Part shown: positions 56,238 through 64,000 of the stretch, in pieces
Position numbering within the stretch: position 1 is the first letter of the stretch
How the letters are laid out: each line of letters starts with the position of its first letter
NCBI RefSeq assembly: GCF_004053875.1
Contig: NZ_SBIP01000001.1
Span: forward strand, 496,001-560,000
DNA: 64,000 bases
Origin: Neorhizobium lilium
GTDB taxonomy: Bacteria; Pseudomonadota; Alphaproteobacteria; Rhizobiales; Rhizobiaceae
Reading direction: 5' to 3'
The notes under the pieces: model-generated
Told to the model about the DNA's origin: nothing
The model's database searches: none
The model's input: only the letters and a program-made list of their open reading frames with translations
Made by a program: the position numbers and the translations under genes

Positions 56238-56617
56238 GGACAATTCTATCTAGATTTGGCAAATTAGGGTCGCCCCATGCAACCCGCACAACCTGACCAA
56301 ACCTTGGAAGGTATCGTCAAAGCCCAAAGGCGGACTTGTGGATGCGCTCGCCACAGAGGGACCATGATCAAGAGGGCCGAGCAGATCGATCAGGCCAAGC
56401 CCAATAGAGCTTCGAATTTAGCCGTGGTTTGTAATATCTGAGCTTAAAGAGCGTAAGTTCCGACGTCCACTCGCCTTGTGCCAATGCGAGCGGTTTATCA
56501 CGTCATACGCCCGTACCCAGCAAGATTACCGCCTGATCAAAGCGGAGAGTTTAAACATGACAGGTTTTATCCTCTTTACTCTTGATTTCGATTGCTGGAC
56601 GATGATAGCTGCGTACC
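56238..56617. promoter_or_regulatory. Upstream region of fecI-like gene
   Basis: 380 bases, no gene supported. It should contain the promoter of the sigma-factor operon. A clear RirA box (TGA-9-TCA) was not found; TGACAGGTTTTATCC near 56558 is one base short. No Fur or Irr site could be assigned. Confidence 0.4.
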
Positions 56618-57130
56618 ATGAACAGCGCGGAACATCCGGAAATTCTCGATACCTATATGGGCGTTCGCGCGCGTCTTACGCGCGTCATCTATCGTCGAGT
56701 GCATTGCCCCGCAACGACCGCCGACCTTTTGCAGGACACCTTCTTGCGTTTTTGGGAAAGGCCCGGCCTCCTTCGCGAGGTCAAAGATTTGGCTGCATAT
56801 TTCATGATCACCGGCCGCAATCTTGCTCTTGACCATGAGCGCCGCAGAAAAATCGCTCCTTTCGTAAATGGTATCGACGGGCTCGAATCCATCGCTGATC
56901 CTACGCCATCCGTAGAAGCTGCCGCGATCAGCCGTCAGGACCTCCGCCGCGTACAAGCGGCCCTCGAACAGATGCCACCACGGGCTCGACAGGTCTTTAT
57001 GCTTTCACGTATCGATGGTCTCACCTATGTCGAGATTGGCGAATGCCTAGGGATTTCACCAAAGACGGTTTTCGGTCATATGGTCGTTGCACTCGAGCGT
57101 CTGCATGCGGAAATAACGGCGCAAGGTTAA
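56618..57130 (+). CDS. fecI: ECF sigma factor, FecI type
   Basis: 170 residues. Region 2 has ATTADLLQDTFLRFWERPG and region 4 has LEQMPPRARQVFMLSRIDGL followed by VEIGECLGIS. It directs RNA polymerase to the promoter of a siderophore receptor when released or activated by FecR. The FecR gene follows after 38 bases and the receptor after that, the classical surface-signalling arrangement. Confidence 0.93.
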   Translation: MNSAEHPEILDTYMGVRARLTRVIYRRVHCPATTADLLQDTFLRFWERPGLLREVKDLAAYFMITGRNLALDHERRRKIAPFVNGIDGLESIADPTPSVEAAAISRQDLRRVQAALEQMPPRARQVFMLSRIDGLTYVEIGECLGISPKTVFGHMVVALERLHAEITAQG

Positions 57131-57168
57131 GATTGCGCAGCCACCGGTACTGAGCCAAGAGGCAGTGG

Positions 57169-58113
57169 ATGCGTGAGACTTTCCATCGAGAACGCTGTCC
57201 GAACGACGACAAGGATGTTTCGAGACAGGCGGCAGAGTGGTTCGCGCTGCTGCTCGATGACAGTGCGACCGCAAATGATCGCGCCGAATTCAGAAGTTGG
57301 CTTGAGCGCAGTCCAGACCATGTCGCGACCTATTCCGAATTGGAGCGTTTGTGGCTTGGCGCTTCAGCATTGCCAGAAGTTTTGCCAAACGCATTTTTGA
57401 AGCGCCGAAAGCTACTCAAGTCCGGTGGAGCCCTGGCGATCCTTGCGGCGGCCGGAGCCGGTTCAGCAATCTATCTGTGGCCGGCAGCCGCGGATTATCG
57501 AACCGGGGTCGGAGAGACGGCTCGCATCACTCTCCCAGACGGATCGATTGCCGAGCTGTCGACCGCCAGCGCGATTTCGCTGATGTTCACCACTGGCCAG
57601 CGGCAGGTCATCTTGCAGCAAGGCGAGGCTTTCTTCACGGTAGCACCCGATGCCAGCCGCCCATTCGTCGTGGGTTGCCGGCAGCTCAACAGCACCGCGC
57701 TTGGAACTCAGTTCTCCGTGGGCATACATGAGGAGGGCATCGTCGTCGCGGTGGCACAGCATACGGTCAGGGTCTCTTCGCCAAGCCAGGAGCAGGCCGT
57801 CAGCGAAGGGCAGTCCGTGCTCTTCGCCAATGACCGCCTGTCGGCACCGGCGCAGACGGATGTCGGCACGCAGCTCTCATGGCGTGATGGAAAGCTGGTG
57901 TTCATTTCGACCCCGTTTGAGGAGGTCGTTGCGACACTTGCGAAATGGCAGCGGGGAAAATTGATCGTCATGGATAAAGCCCTTGCCCGGCGACCCGTCA
58001 GCATCATCGTCGATGTGCGTCGGGCAGGTCGAATACTGGAAAATCTGGAGCATGGCCTGCCCATCCGCATTGCCAGCTACTCGCCTTGGCTGACCTTGAT
58101 CTATCCGCAATAA
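57169..58113 (+). CDS. fecR: FecR-type anti-sigma factor / membrane signal transducer
   Basis: 314 residues. The cytoplasmic N-terminal domain (DUF4880-like, residues 15-65; AAEWFALLLDDSAT and WLERSPDHVATYSELERLW) binds FecI. One membrane helix lies at about 86-108. The periplasmic FecR domain (GVGETARITLPDGSIAELS) is followed by a C-terminal domain that contacts the receptor STN domain. It passes the ligand-occupied receptor signal to the sigma factor. Confidence 0.93.
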   Translation: MRETFHRERCPNDDKDVSRQAAEWFALLLDDSATANDRAEFRSWLERSPDHVATYSELERLWLGASALPEVLPNAFLKRRKLLKSGGALAILAAAGAGSAIYLWPAAADYRTGVGETARITLPDGSIAELSTASAISLMFTTGQRQVILQQGEAFFTVAPDASRPFVVGCRQLNSTALGTQFSVGIHEEGIVVAVAQHTVRVSSPSQEQAVSEGQSVLFANDRLSAPAQTDVGTQLSWRDGKLVFISTPFEEVVATLAKWQRGKLIVMDKALARRPVSIIVDVRRAGRILENLEHGLPIRIASYSPWLTLIYPQ

Positions 58114-58121
58114 AAATCTTG

Positions 58122-58187
58122 AAAACCGACCGAGGTTTTTTCCAGGCTTTAGCGTCCCCTTGTTGAGAAGCCCGAAAATGCTCGGGC
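58122..58187 (+). terminator. Two hairpins between fecR and receptor gene
   Basis: AAAACC (58122-58127) pairs with GGTTTT (58134-58139) and runs into a T-stretch, a weak intrinsic terminator for fecI-fecR. GCCCGA (58170-58175) pairs with TCGGGC (58182-58187). The receptor therefore probably has its own, FecI-dependent promoter in this 102-base gap. Confidence 0.4.
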
Positions 58188-58215
58188 AGTAACGCGTTCG
58201 CAGGGGGCAAAATAA

Positions 58216-60684
58216 GTGGTGCAGAAAAATCAAATCGGCGGCAGTCGTGTTCGTTTGTTTCGCAGGACGCTGCTGGCTGCATGCGTCGGCTTCATGCCGA
58301 TCCTCATACCCGTTGCAGCCGACGCCCAAGGTGCCAAGAGCTACGAGTTCGCAATCTCCGGCCAGTCCCTTTCGGCCGCGCTGGTCCGGTTTTCGTCCGT
58401 AACCGGCATCGATGTCGCATTCGATGGCTCTCTCCCGCCCAACCTGCGCACGACCGGACTCAGCGGCAATCTCGCCGCCGAAGCGGCGCTGACGCGGCTT
58501 CTCGCCGGCACCGGCCTGACCTATCGCTTCACGACCGCGACCACCGTGCTCCTGATCAACCCGCAGGCAGCCTCTACCGCTGGCGCAACAGATAGCGCTA
58601 CATCCCTGCAGCCGATCATTTTGCGGGGTGAGCAGGCGCGTGGGCCGGTGGAAGGATTCGTCGCGACGCAGAGCGCCACCGGCACCAAAACGGACACCTC
58701 GCTGAAGAACACTCCACAGGCCGTCAACGTCGTCACCAAAGACCAGATGGCTGCGCAGGGATCTGCGACCCTGACGCAAGCATTCCGTTACACGCCGGGC
58801 GTCATCAGCCAATATGGTGATGATTCTCGCTACGACTGGTTCACGATCCGCGGCTTCCGCCCGGGTCGATATCTCGATGGCCTCCGTCTGCCCTTTGGAG
58901 CTCGCGGATACGCCCAGCCACGTGTCGAACCCTTCAGCCTTGAGCGGGCCGAAGTGCTCAAAGGTCCCGCGTCGGTTCTTTATGGCCAGGGAGATCCCGG
59001 CGGCCTGATCAACATGGTGTCGAAGCGGCCAAACGCGACGGCCCAGAACGAAGTCGAAATGCAGTTCGGCACCGATCACCGCACTCAGACGGCGTTCGAC
59101 CTCAGCGGCGCCGTCAATGACGACGAAAGCTTGCTCTACCGCATCGTCGGCGTCGGTCGCCTGACCGACACGCAGTATGACTTTGTGCGGGAAAAAAAGG
59201 CTTATATCGCGCCATCCCTAACCTTCAAACCGGATGAAGGAACATCACTAACGCTCTATGGCAGCTATCAGCGGCTCGACTCCCCCGGAGGCGGCGGGGC
59301 GCCGGCGCTTCCCGCCAATGGAACGCTCTATACCGGTATCTATCCGGAATTGCCGCGCAGCAGTTTCCCAGGTGAGCCGGGATACGACCATTACAAGAGC
59401 GACCAGGCTTCCGTCGGCTATGAGTTCGAACACGAACTCAATGACACCTGGACTGTCCGGCAAAACCTTCGCTATTCCTATGTCAGCACCGACACCCAGC
59501 GCGTCCAGCCCTATTGCCCGACAGCCTGCAATCCTGCAGCCTTCTATCGTTACGCTTGGGCGTTCCCCGAAAGCGCGCGTGCGGTGACGGTCGACAACCA
59601 AGCCGTTGGGCACTTCTCGACCGGAGACTTGGCGCATACCACGTTATTCGGTCTCGATTATTCCTATGAGAGCAGCCGCTACGAGGAATCTGCGCTGTCT
59701 CCGATATTCACGCCGTTCAACGGACTGGACCCCGTCTACGGCGCGACACCAATCAGCCGGCCGCCGATTGCCACCCGAATCGATCAGGATCGCAGCCAGG
59801 TTGGGCTTTATGCCCAGGACCAGGTGGAATGGGATGACTTCGTATTCTCGCTCGGTGGTCGTTACGACTGGGCAAACACCGACACCCGAACCCGCACCAG
59901 CGCCGCCGACAACAAGGTCGATCAGCAGGATGGAAAATTCACCTGGCGGGCGGGTCTCGTCTACAATTTCGACAACGGAATTTCACCATATGCCGGATAT
60001 TCTACCTCGTTCAATCCCGCCAGCGGCACCGATCGCGCCGGCAATGCCTTCGACCCGACCACCGGCGAACAGTTCGAAGTCGGAGTAAAATATCAGCCTG
60101 AGGGCAGCAACAGCTTCATCACTCTCTCGGCCTATCATCTGACGCAGGACAATGTTCTGTCGCCGGACCCGGACAATACGAATTTCAACGTCCAGACCGG
60201 CCAGGTCAGGATGCGGGGTGTCGAACTGGAGGGTAAGGCAGAGATCACCGACGCCTTCTCCCTCCTGGCATCCTATGCCTATACGGATAGCGAGATCACC
60301 AGAGCCAACCCCAATGCGGCAGGAGTAACCAATCAGGGCAACCGCTTTGCCTTCGTACCGCGCCATCAGGCATCGCTATGGCTGGACTATGCGCTGCAGA
60401 CTTCGACGGCGTGGGACGGCCTGAGCTTCGGCGGCGGTGCCCGCTATACCGGGCAGACATATGGAGACAATGCAAACCTTTTCGACGTCCCTGCCTATAC
60501 CGTCTTCGATGCCGCAATCCGCTACGATTTTGGCAAGGCCAACCCCAAGCTGGAGGGGCTGAAAGCGTCGCTCAATGTAAGCAACCTGTTCGATAAGAAG
60601 TATGTCTCGACATGCATCGCAGCCACTGGGTGCTATTGGGGCGAGGGCAGAAGCGTGTATGCGACCCTCAAATACAGCTGGTAA
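58216..60684 (+). CDS. TonB-dependent siderophore receptor with STN signalling domain
   Basis: 822 residues, GTG start after GGGGG. A signal peptide runs to about residue 38 and an STN domain spans 40-112 (YEFAISGQSLSAALVRFS), the part that talks to FecR. The plug has LKNTPQAVNVVTKDQM, TIRGFRPG and LKGPASVLYGQGDPGG. A 22-strand barrel ends in an aromatic residue (KYSW), typical of outer-membrane insertion. FhuA/FoxA-like; a hydroxamate siderophore is likely given the FhuB-type permease downstream. Confidence 0.95.
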   Translation: MVQKNQIGGSRVRLFRRTLLAACVGFMPILIPVAADAQGAKSYEFAISGQSLSAALVRFSSVTGIDVAFDGSLPPNLRTTGLSGNLAAEAALTRLLAGTGLTYRFTTATTVLLINPQAASTAGATDSATSLQPIILRGEQARGPVEGFVATQSATGTKTDTSLKNTPQAVNVVTKDQMAAQGSATLTQAFRYTPGVISQYGDDSRYDWFTIRGFRPGRYLDGLRLPFGARGYAQPRVEPFSLERAEVLKGPASVLYGQGDPGGLINMVSKRPNATAQNEVEMQFGTDHRTQTAFDLSGAVNDDESLLYRIVGVGRLTDTQYDFVREKKAYIAPSLTFKPDEGTSLTLYGSYQRLDSPGGGGAPALPANGTLYTGIYPELPRSSFPGEPGYDHYKSDQASVGYEFEHELNDTWTVRQNLRYSYVSTDTQRVQPYCPTACNPAAFYRYAWAFPESARAVTVDNQAVGHFSTGDLAHTTLFGLDYSYESSRYEESALSPIFTPFNGLDPVYGATPISRPPIATRIDQDRSQVGLYAQDQVEWDDFVFSLGGRYDWANTDTRTRTSAADNKVDQQDGKFTWRAGLVYNFDNGISPYAGYSTSFNPASGTDRAGNAFDPTTGEQFEVGVKYQPEGSNSFITLSAYHLTQDNVLSPDPDNTNFNVQTGQVRMRGVELEGKAEITDAFSLLASYAYTDSEITRANPNAAGVTNQGNRFAFVPRHQASLWLDYALQTSTAWDGLSFGGGARYTGQTYGDNANLFDVPAYTVFDAAIRYDFGKANPKLEGLKASLNVSNLFDKKYVSTCIAATGCYWGEGRSVYATLKYSW

Positions 60685-60688
60685 GGCA

Positions 60689-61576
60689 ATGCCCCGCCTG
60701 ACCCACCACATCAACGACCACCGGCTCACGCGGCGGCAATTTGCTGCCGCGTTGGCCTCCATTTTCCTGCCTGTGCCTGCCACAGCGGAACCGGAAAATC
60801 CCAGGATTGCCGTGTTGGACTGGGGGTGGGCGGAAAGCCTCCTCGCTGTGGAGCTTCGGCCTCTCGCTGTGGCCGAGGCGCCACTTTATCGCGACCGCGT
60901 CGTTGTACCGGCGCTCCCCGAGGGGACCATAGACCTCGGCTTAAGATCGTGGCCGAACATGGAATTGCTCAGAGCTCTAAAGCCTGATCTGATACTGTCG
61001 CAAGCCGGCTACGGTGTATCTCCTGAACGTCTCATTGAGATCGCCCCTACCCTTGCCTTGCCACTTTACAGCGGCGCGCGACAGCCACTACAGGCAGCTG
61101 AAAATGCGCTCAAGGAAATCGCGGCTCGCACCGGCCGGGACGAGATTGTAAAGCGCTATCTGGATAACTCCAGTAGCCGGCTGGACGCCATAGCGCGCGA
61201 CGCCAGGAATTATGACGGGCGTCCCCTGCTCATCATCAAGTTCACCGACGACAGGCTTGTCGATGTCTACGGCGCAGGCGGCCTGTTCGACGATGTCCTG
61301 AAGCGTATCGGCATCGCCAACGCATGGGATGGCCCAACCAATAACTGGGGATTTGCGACGACCGGGTTGGAAGCGGTCGCCCGCTATCCGGAGGCACGGC
61401 TGATCATCATCGAGCCCGGCCCACCCGGGTCCTTCCTGCAAAGCGCCCTGTGGCAAGCGTTACCGGCTGTGCGCCACGGCCGAGTCTCCATGATCCCGCC
61501 CACCTGGGTCTTTGGAGCGTTCCCATCCGCAATGCGGTTTGCTGAAATACTGCGTCGAGGTCTCGGTATCGCATGA
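60689..61576 (+). CDS. Ferric siderophore periplasmic binding protein (FhuD-like)
   Basis: 295 residues from the ATG at 60689, four bases after the receptor stop; a longer reading overlaps the receptor gene. TRRQFAAAL followed by a hydrophobic stretch suggests a twin-arginine signal ending near ATAEP. The binding domain (PF01497) has LDWGWAESLLAVELRPLAV and SWPNMELLRALKPDLIL, typical of FhuD. It delivers the ferric siderophore to the FhuB-like permease; its stop overlaps the permease start (ATGA). Confidence 0.92.
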   Translation: MPRLTHHINDHRLTRRQFAAALASIFLPVPATAEPENPRIAVLDWGWAESLLAVELRPLAVAEAPLYRDRVVVPALPEGTIDLGLRSWPNMELLRALKPDLILSQAGYGVSPERLIEIAPTLALPLYSGARQPLQAAENALKEIAARTGRDEIVKRYLDNSSSRLDAIARDARNYDGRPLLIIKFTDDRLVDVYGAGGLFDDVLKRIGIANAWDGPTNNWGFATTGLEAVARYPEARLIIIEPGPPGSFLQSALWQALPAVRHGRVSMIPPTWVFGAFPSAMRFAEILRRGLGIA

Positions 61577-63552
61577 GCATCCGTCTGATGACGCCGCCGC
61601 GAATTTGCGCCCTGATCGCGCTTATGGCGATCGCACTTTACGCTGTCGCCATTGGTGACCGCGTGCCGTTTTCCGACGTCCCGCGCACGCTGTGGCAACC
61701 GAATCCGGCGTCCTTCGATCAGATCTATGTCCACTTCTCGTTGCTACCCCGCATCCTCGTCGCCCTTCTGGCAGGTGGTGCCCTCGCCTTTGCGGGCGCG
61801 ATATTCCAGCAACTCCTGAAGAACCCATTGGCAGAACCATCGACGCTCGGCATTCTCTCCGGCGCGCAGTTGGCGATCACCCTTCTCTCCCTGTCCGCAG
61901 TCACGGTTACCGTGGGGCAACGGGAGATTGCTGGACTGGCGGGCGGGCTCGCCGCGGTAACGATTGTTGCAGGTCTGGCAAAGAAATCAAACTTCGCGCC
62001 AATGACGCTGCTCCTTTGCGGAATGGTCATCAGTTTCTCGGCGGGCTCGGCATCCGTCATCCTGGCGCTGTTTCACCACGAATATCTGCGAGGCGTCTTC
62101 ATCTGGGGTAGCGGCTCACTCATTCAGAACGACTATTCCAATGCAATTGCGCTGGCATCGCGCATGATCGTTTTGATCCCGCTGCTACTGCTTTTCTATC
62201 GGCCGCTGACCATCATCAGCCTCGATGAAGCCCATGCCCGCGGTCTCGGACTTTCTCCAGCCGGATTGCGCGCTGCGGTTCTGTTCATTTCCACCCTCCT
62301 GTCAGCAACTGTCGTCGCCCGCGTCGGCGTGATCGCTTTCGTCGGCCTTGCCGCCACCAGTCTCGCACGAATGGCCGGCGCTCGCACACTTCGCCAGCGA
62401 TTGCTGTGGGGAACCCTCCTCGGTTCCGCTCTTCTCTTGCTTGCCGACGGTCTGGTTCTCGTCGGTGCTCCTGTCATCGGAGAGGTGCCGACAGGCACAG
62501 TAACGGCAATCGCCGGCGCTCTCCTGATGCTCGTGCTCATCAAGAACGTGCCGCACTCTATCGACCACGCAAACACTGACGTTCTGGCCTACGGGACCAG
62601 CCCGGTGGGGGGCCGGCATGTGTTGGCAGGCTGCCTGGTCATCGCCATTGCAATTGCAGGCTTTTCACTGACGGAGCAGCTCACCGTCAGTGGCGTCGAC
62701 CCCTCGGTGCTGTTCGCGGGCCGGTGGCCGCGGGTCCTGACCTCGGCAAGCGCGGGCGCAATGCTGGCGATCGCGGGTGCCGTCACTCAGGCCGTGACGC
62801 GCAATCCGATGGCAAGTCCGGAGGGGCTGGGCATCAGTGGCGGAGCGGGACTCGGGATCATTGCAGCGTTCTTCGCCGGCGGAATGGTATCGCCGTTGCT
62901 GCCCCTAGCCGGCGGCATTTCCGGTGCCGTCATTGCTTTCGCCATCATCCTGATTGTTGCACGAGGGAAAAGCTACGCGCCTGGACCGGTTCTTCTCTCG
63001 GGCATAGCGATAAGTGCCCTTGCGACCGCGATGATCTCGCTCATTGTCGCAAGTGGCGATCCACGCGCAAGTTATATTCTGGCATGGACGATGGGCCCGA
63101 CGTTCCGCGCAACCAGCATAGTCGCGATCATCGCGACTATGCTGGTCTTGATCGGGCTGGCGATCTCGCCCCTCTTCCGCCGCTCGCTTGAAGTCCTGCC
63201 CCTCGGCGACAGTACGGCACTCTCTCTCGGGATTGATCCGGCTCGGACCCGGATGATGCTGTTGCTGTTCGCTGCCTCCCTAACAGGCGTCGCGACGATG
63301 ATCGTAGGCCCCTTGAGCTTCGTCGGCATGATGGCGCCGCACATTGCGCGAGTTGCCGGCTCACGCCGCCCGGCCAGCCTCCCTCTCACCGCAGCCGCGA
63401 TCGGCGCAACGCTGATGATCGCATCCGACTGGTTGGGCCGGGCTGCCGATTTCCCCTATGAGATACCTGCGGGTGTCATCGCAGCCTTTATCGGGGGACC
63501 GTACTTTCTTTGGGTGATCCGCTCGCAGGGAAGATACGCCTCCAGATCGTAA
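61573..63552 (+). CDS. fhuB: Ferric hydroxamate-type ABC permease, fused double FecCD (FhuB-like)
   Basis: 659 residues, two FecCD permease units joined end to end, about 20 helices. Repeat 1 shows AGAIFQQLLKNPLAEP and GLAATSLARM; repeat 2 (from about residue 345) shows AGAVTQAVTRNPMASPEG and GMMAPHIARV. A single double-length permease is characteristic of FhuB, and separate FecC/FecD proteins serve most other siderophores. It imports the ferric siderophore through the inner membrane. Confidence 0.95.
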   Translation: MSIRLMTPPRICALIALMAIALYAVAIGDRVPFSDVPRTLWQPNPASFDQIYVHFSLLPRILVALLAGGALAFAGAIFQQLLKNPLAEPSTLGILSGAQLAITLLSLSAVTVTVGQREIAGLAGGLAAVTIVAGLAKKSNFAPMTLLLCGMVISFSAGSASVILALFHHEYLRGVFIWGSGSLIQNDYSNAIALASRMIVLIPLLLLFYRPLTIISLDEAHARGLGLSPAGLRAAVLFISTLLSATVVARVGVIAFVGLAATSLARMAGARTLRQRLLWGTLLGSALLLLADGLVLVGAPVIGEVPTGTVTAIAGALLMLVLIKNVPHSIDHANTDVLAYGTSPVGGRHVLAGCLVIAIAIAGFSLTEQLTVSGVDPSVLFAGRWPRVLTSASAGAMLAIAGAVTQAVTRNPMASPEGLGISGGAGLGIIAAFFAGGMVSPLLPLAGGISGAVIAFAIILIVARGKSYAPGPVLLSGIAISALATAMISLIVASGDPRASYILAWTMGPTFRATSIVAIIATMLVLIGLAISPLFRRSLEVLPLGDSTALSLGIDPARTRMMLLLFAASLTGVATMIVGPLSFVGMMAPHIARVAGSRRPASLPLTAAAIGATLMIASDWLGRAADFPYEIPAGVIAAFIGGPYFLWVIRSQGRYASRS

Positions 63553-63570
63553 CAATAAAAGGTAATCGCC

Positions 63571-64000
63571 TTGCCCCAAATTCTCGAAGCCACCGGAACG
63601 CAAACGATCTCAGACGCATCCCTATTCACGCTGGAACAAGCTACTGTCTCTGCCGGAGCCCGCATCCTGCTCCAGCCACTGACGATAGCCCTCCCTGCCC
63701 GGCGAATTATCGGTCTGATCGGGCATAATGGCTCGGGCAAGTCGACATTAATCAAGCTCCTTGCCCGCCAGCAACCTCTCACCGGCGGCACGATCTCATT
63801 CGACGGCAAGGGACTGGACGAATGGCGCAGCCGACCATTCGCCCGCAAGGTCGCCTATCTCCCCCAGCAAACACCAAACACAGCCGGCATGCTCGTGAGT
63901 GAACTCGTGGCGCTTGGGCGCTATCCATGGCACGGCGCACTCGGTCGGTTTGGGTTGCAGGACAACCGCATGGTCGAAGAGGCGATGGAGCTGACCGACG
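63571..64000 (+). CDS. Ferric siderophore ABC ATPase, N-terminal part (FhuC-like)
   Basis: About 143 residues to the window edge. The start is a TTG at 63571, eight bases after AAAGG; no ATG fits better. Walker A GHNGSGKST spans residues 51-59, Q-loop YLPQQT follows, and ELVALGRYPWHG is typical of FhuC/FecE. The signature and Walker B lie outside the window. It completes the receptor-FhuD-FhuB-FhuC uptake operon. Confidence 0.9.
   Translation, partial: MPQILEATGTQTISDASLFTLEQATVSAGARILLQPLTIALPARRIIGLIGHNGSGKSTLIKLLARQQPLTGGTISFDGKGLDEWRSRPFARKVAYLPQQTPNTAGMLVSELVALGRYPWHGALGRFGLQDNRMVEEAMELTD

Noticed and set aside
56520..56617. RirA-type iron box upstream of fecI
   Set aside because: The best candidate, TGACAGGTTTTATCC, lacks the final A of the TGA-9-TCA pattern.

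Overview
The window is GC-rich (roughly 60%), densely packed alphaproteobacterial DNA, most like the accessory (plasmid or chromid) part of a Rhizobiaceae genome such as Rhizobium, Sinorhizobium or Agrobacterium. The reasons are the many CUT2, PAAT and Dpp-type ABC importers, each with a dedicated regulator; the IolC-DUF2090 fusion; and a quinate/shikimate locus with a two-domain QuiC. No rRNA, tRNA, CRISPR array or intact transposon is visible. These assignments come from reading sequence motifs; no database search was run.

Layout. (1) 1-9.2 kb: a divergent pair of operons around 4.79-4.96 kb. Leftward run a CUT2 permease, binding protein, ATPase, an SDR and triosephosphate isomerase (cut by the window edge). 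Rightward run a two-subunit transketolase, an FGGY kinase and a SorC regulator. Together they look like a route for a branched or short ketose (D-apiose/apulose or a tetrulose). (2) 9.4-15.9 kb: a TIM-barrel sugar isomerase facing a second CUT2 importer that contains a DUF2291 lipoprotein, ending in a DeoR regulator. (3) 16-19.7 kb: MATE pump with HxlR regulator, then a lone Tat-exported cyclase-family protein. (4) 20.2-29.3 kb: quinate/shikimate use. One leftward operon holds a PAAT importer, AroQ, an AroE-like dehydrogenase and a Gfo/Idh oxidoreductase. It diverges from quiC, and tandem GntR/FCD paralogues follow. (5) 29.5-34.2 kb: a SorC-gene remnant, then a GntR-controlled sugar-acid operon (DHDPS-family enzyme, enolase-superfamily dehydratase, MFS carrier). 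(6) 34.4-43.2 kb: a peptide-type ABC importer between two M20 hydrolases, with an M24 peptidase remnant at the operon end and a divergent HutC-type regulator. (7) 43.6-56.2 kb: a single inositol operon (iolG, importer, second Gfo/Idh, iolC, D, E, B, isomerase) under a divergent LacI regulator with two visible operators. (8) 56.6-64 kb: FecI sigma, FecR, STN-containing TonB receptor, and FhuD-, FhuB- and FhuC-like genes for ferric siderophore uptake; the last gene runs off the window.

The window is a row of self-contained uptake-plus-catabolism modules for plant- and soil-derived compounds. The most notable leads are a PAAT binding protein that has lost the residues expected to bind an amino group and sits in a quinate/shikimate operon; the split-transketolase sugar pathway; an M20 hydrolase with altered metal-site residues; several unreported candidate operators; and two gene remnants that mark past rearrangement.
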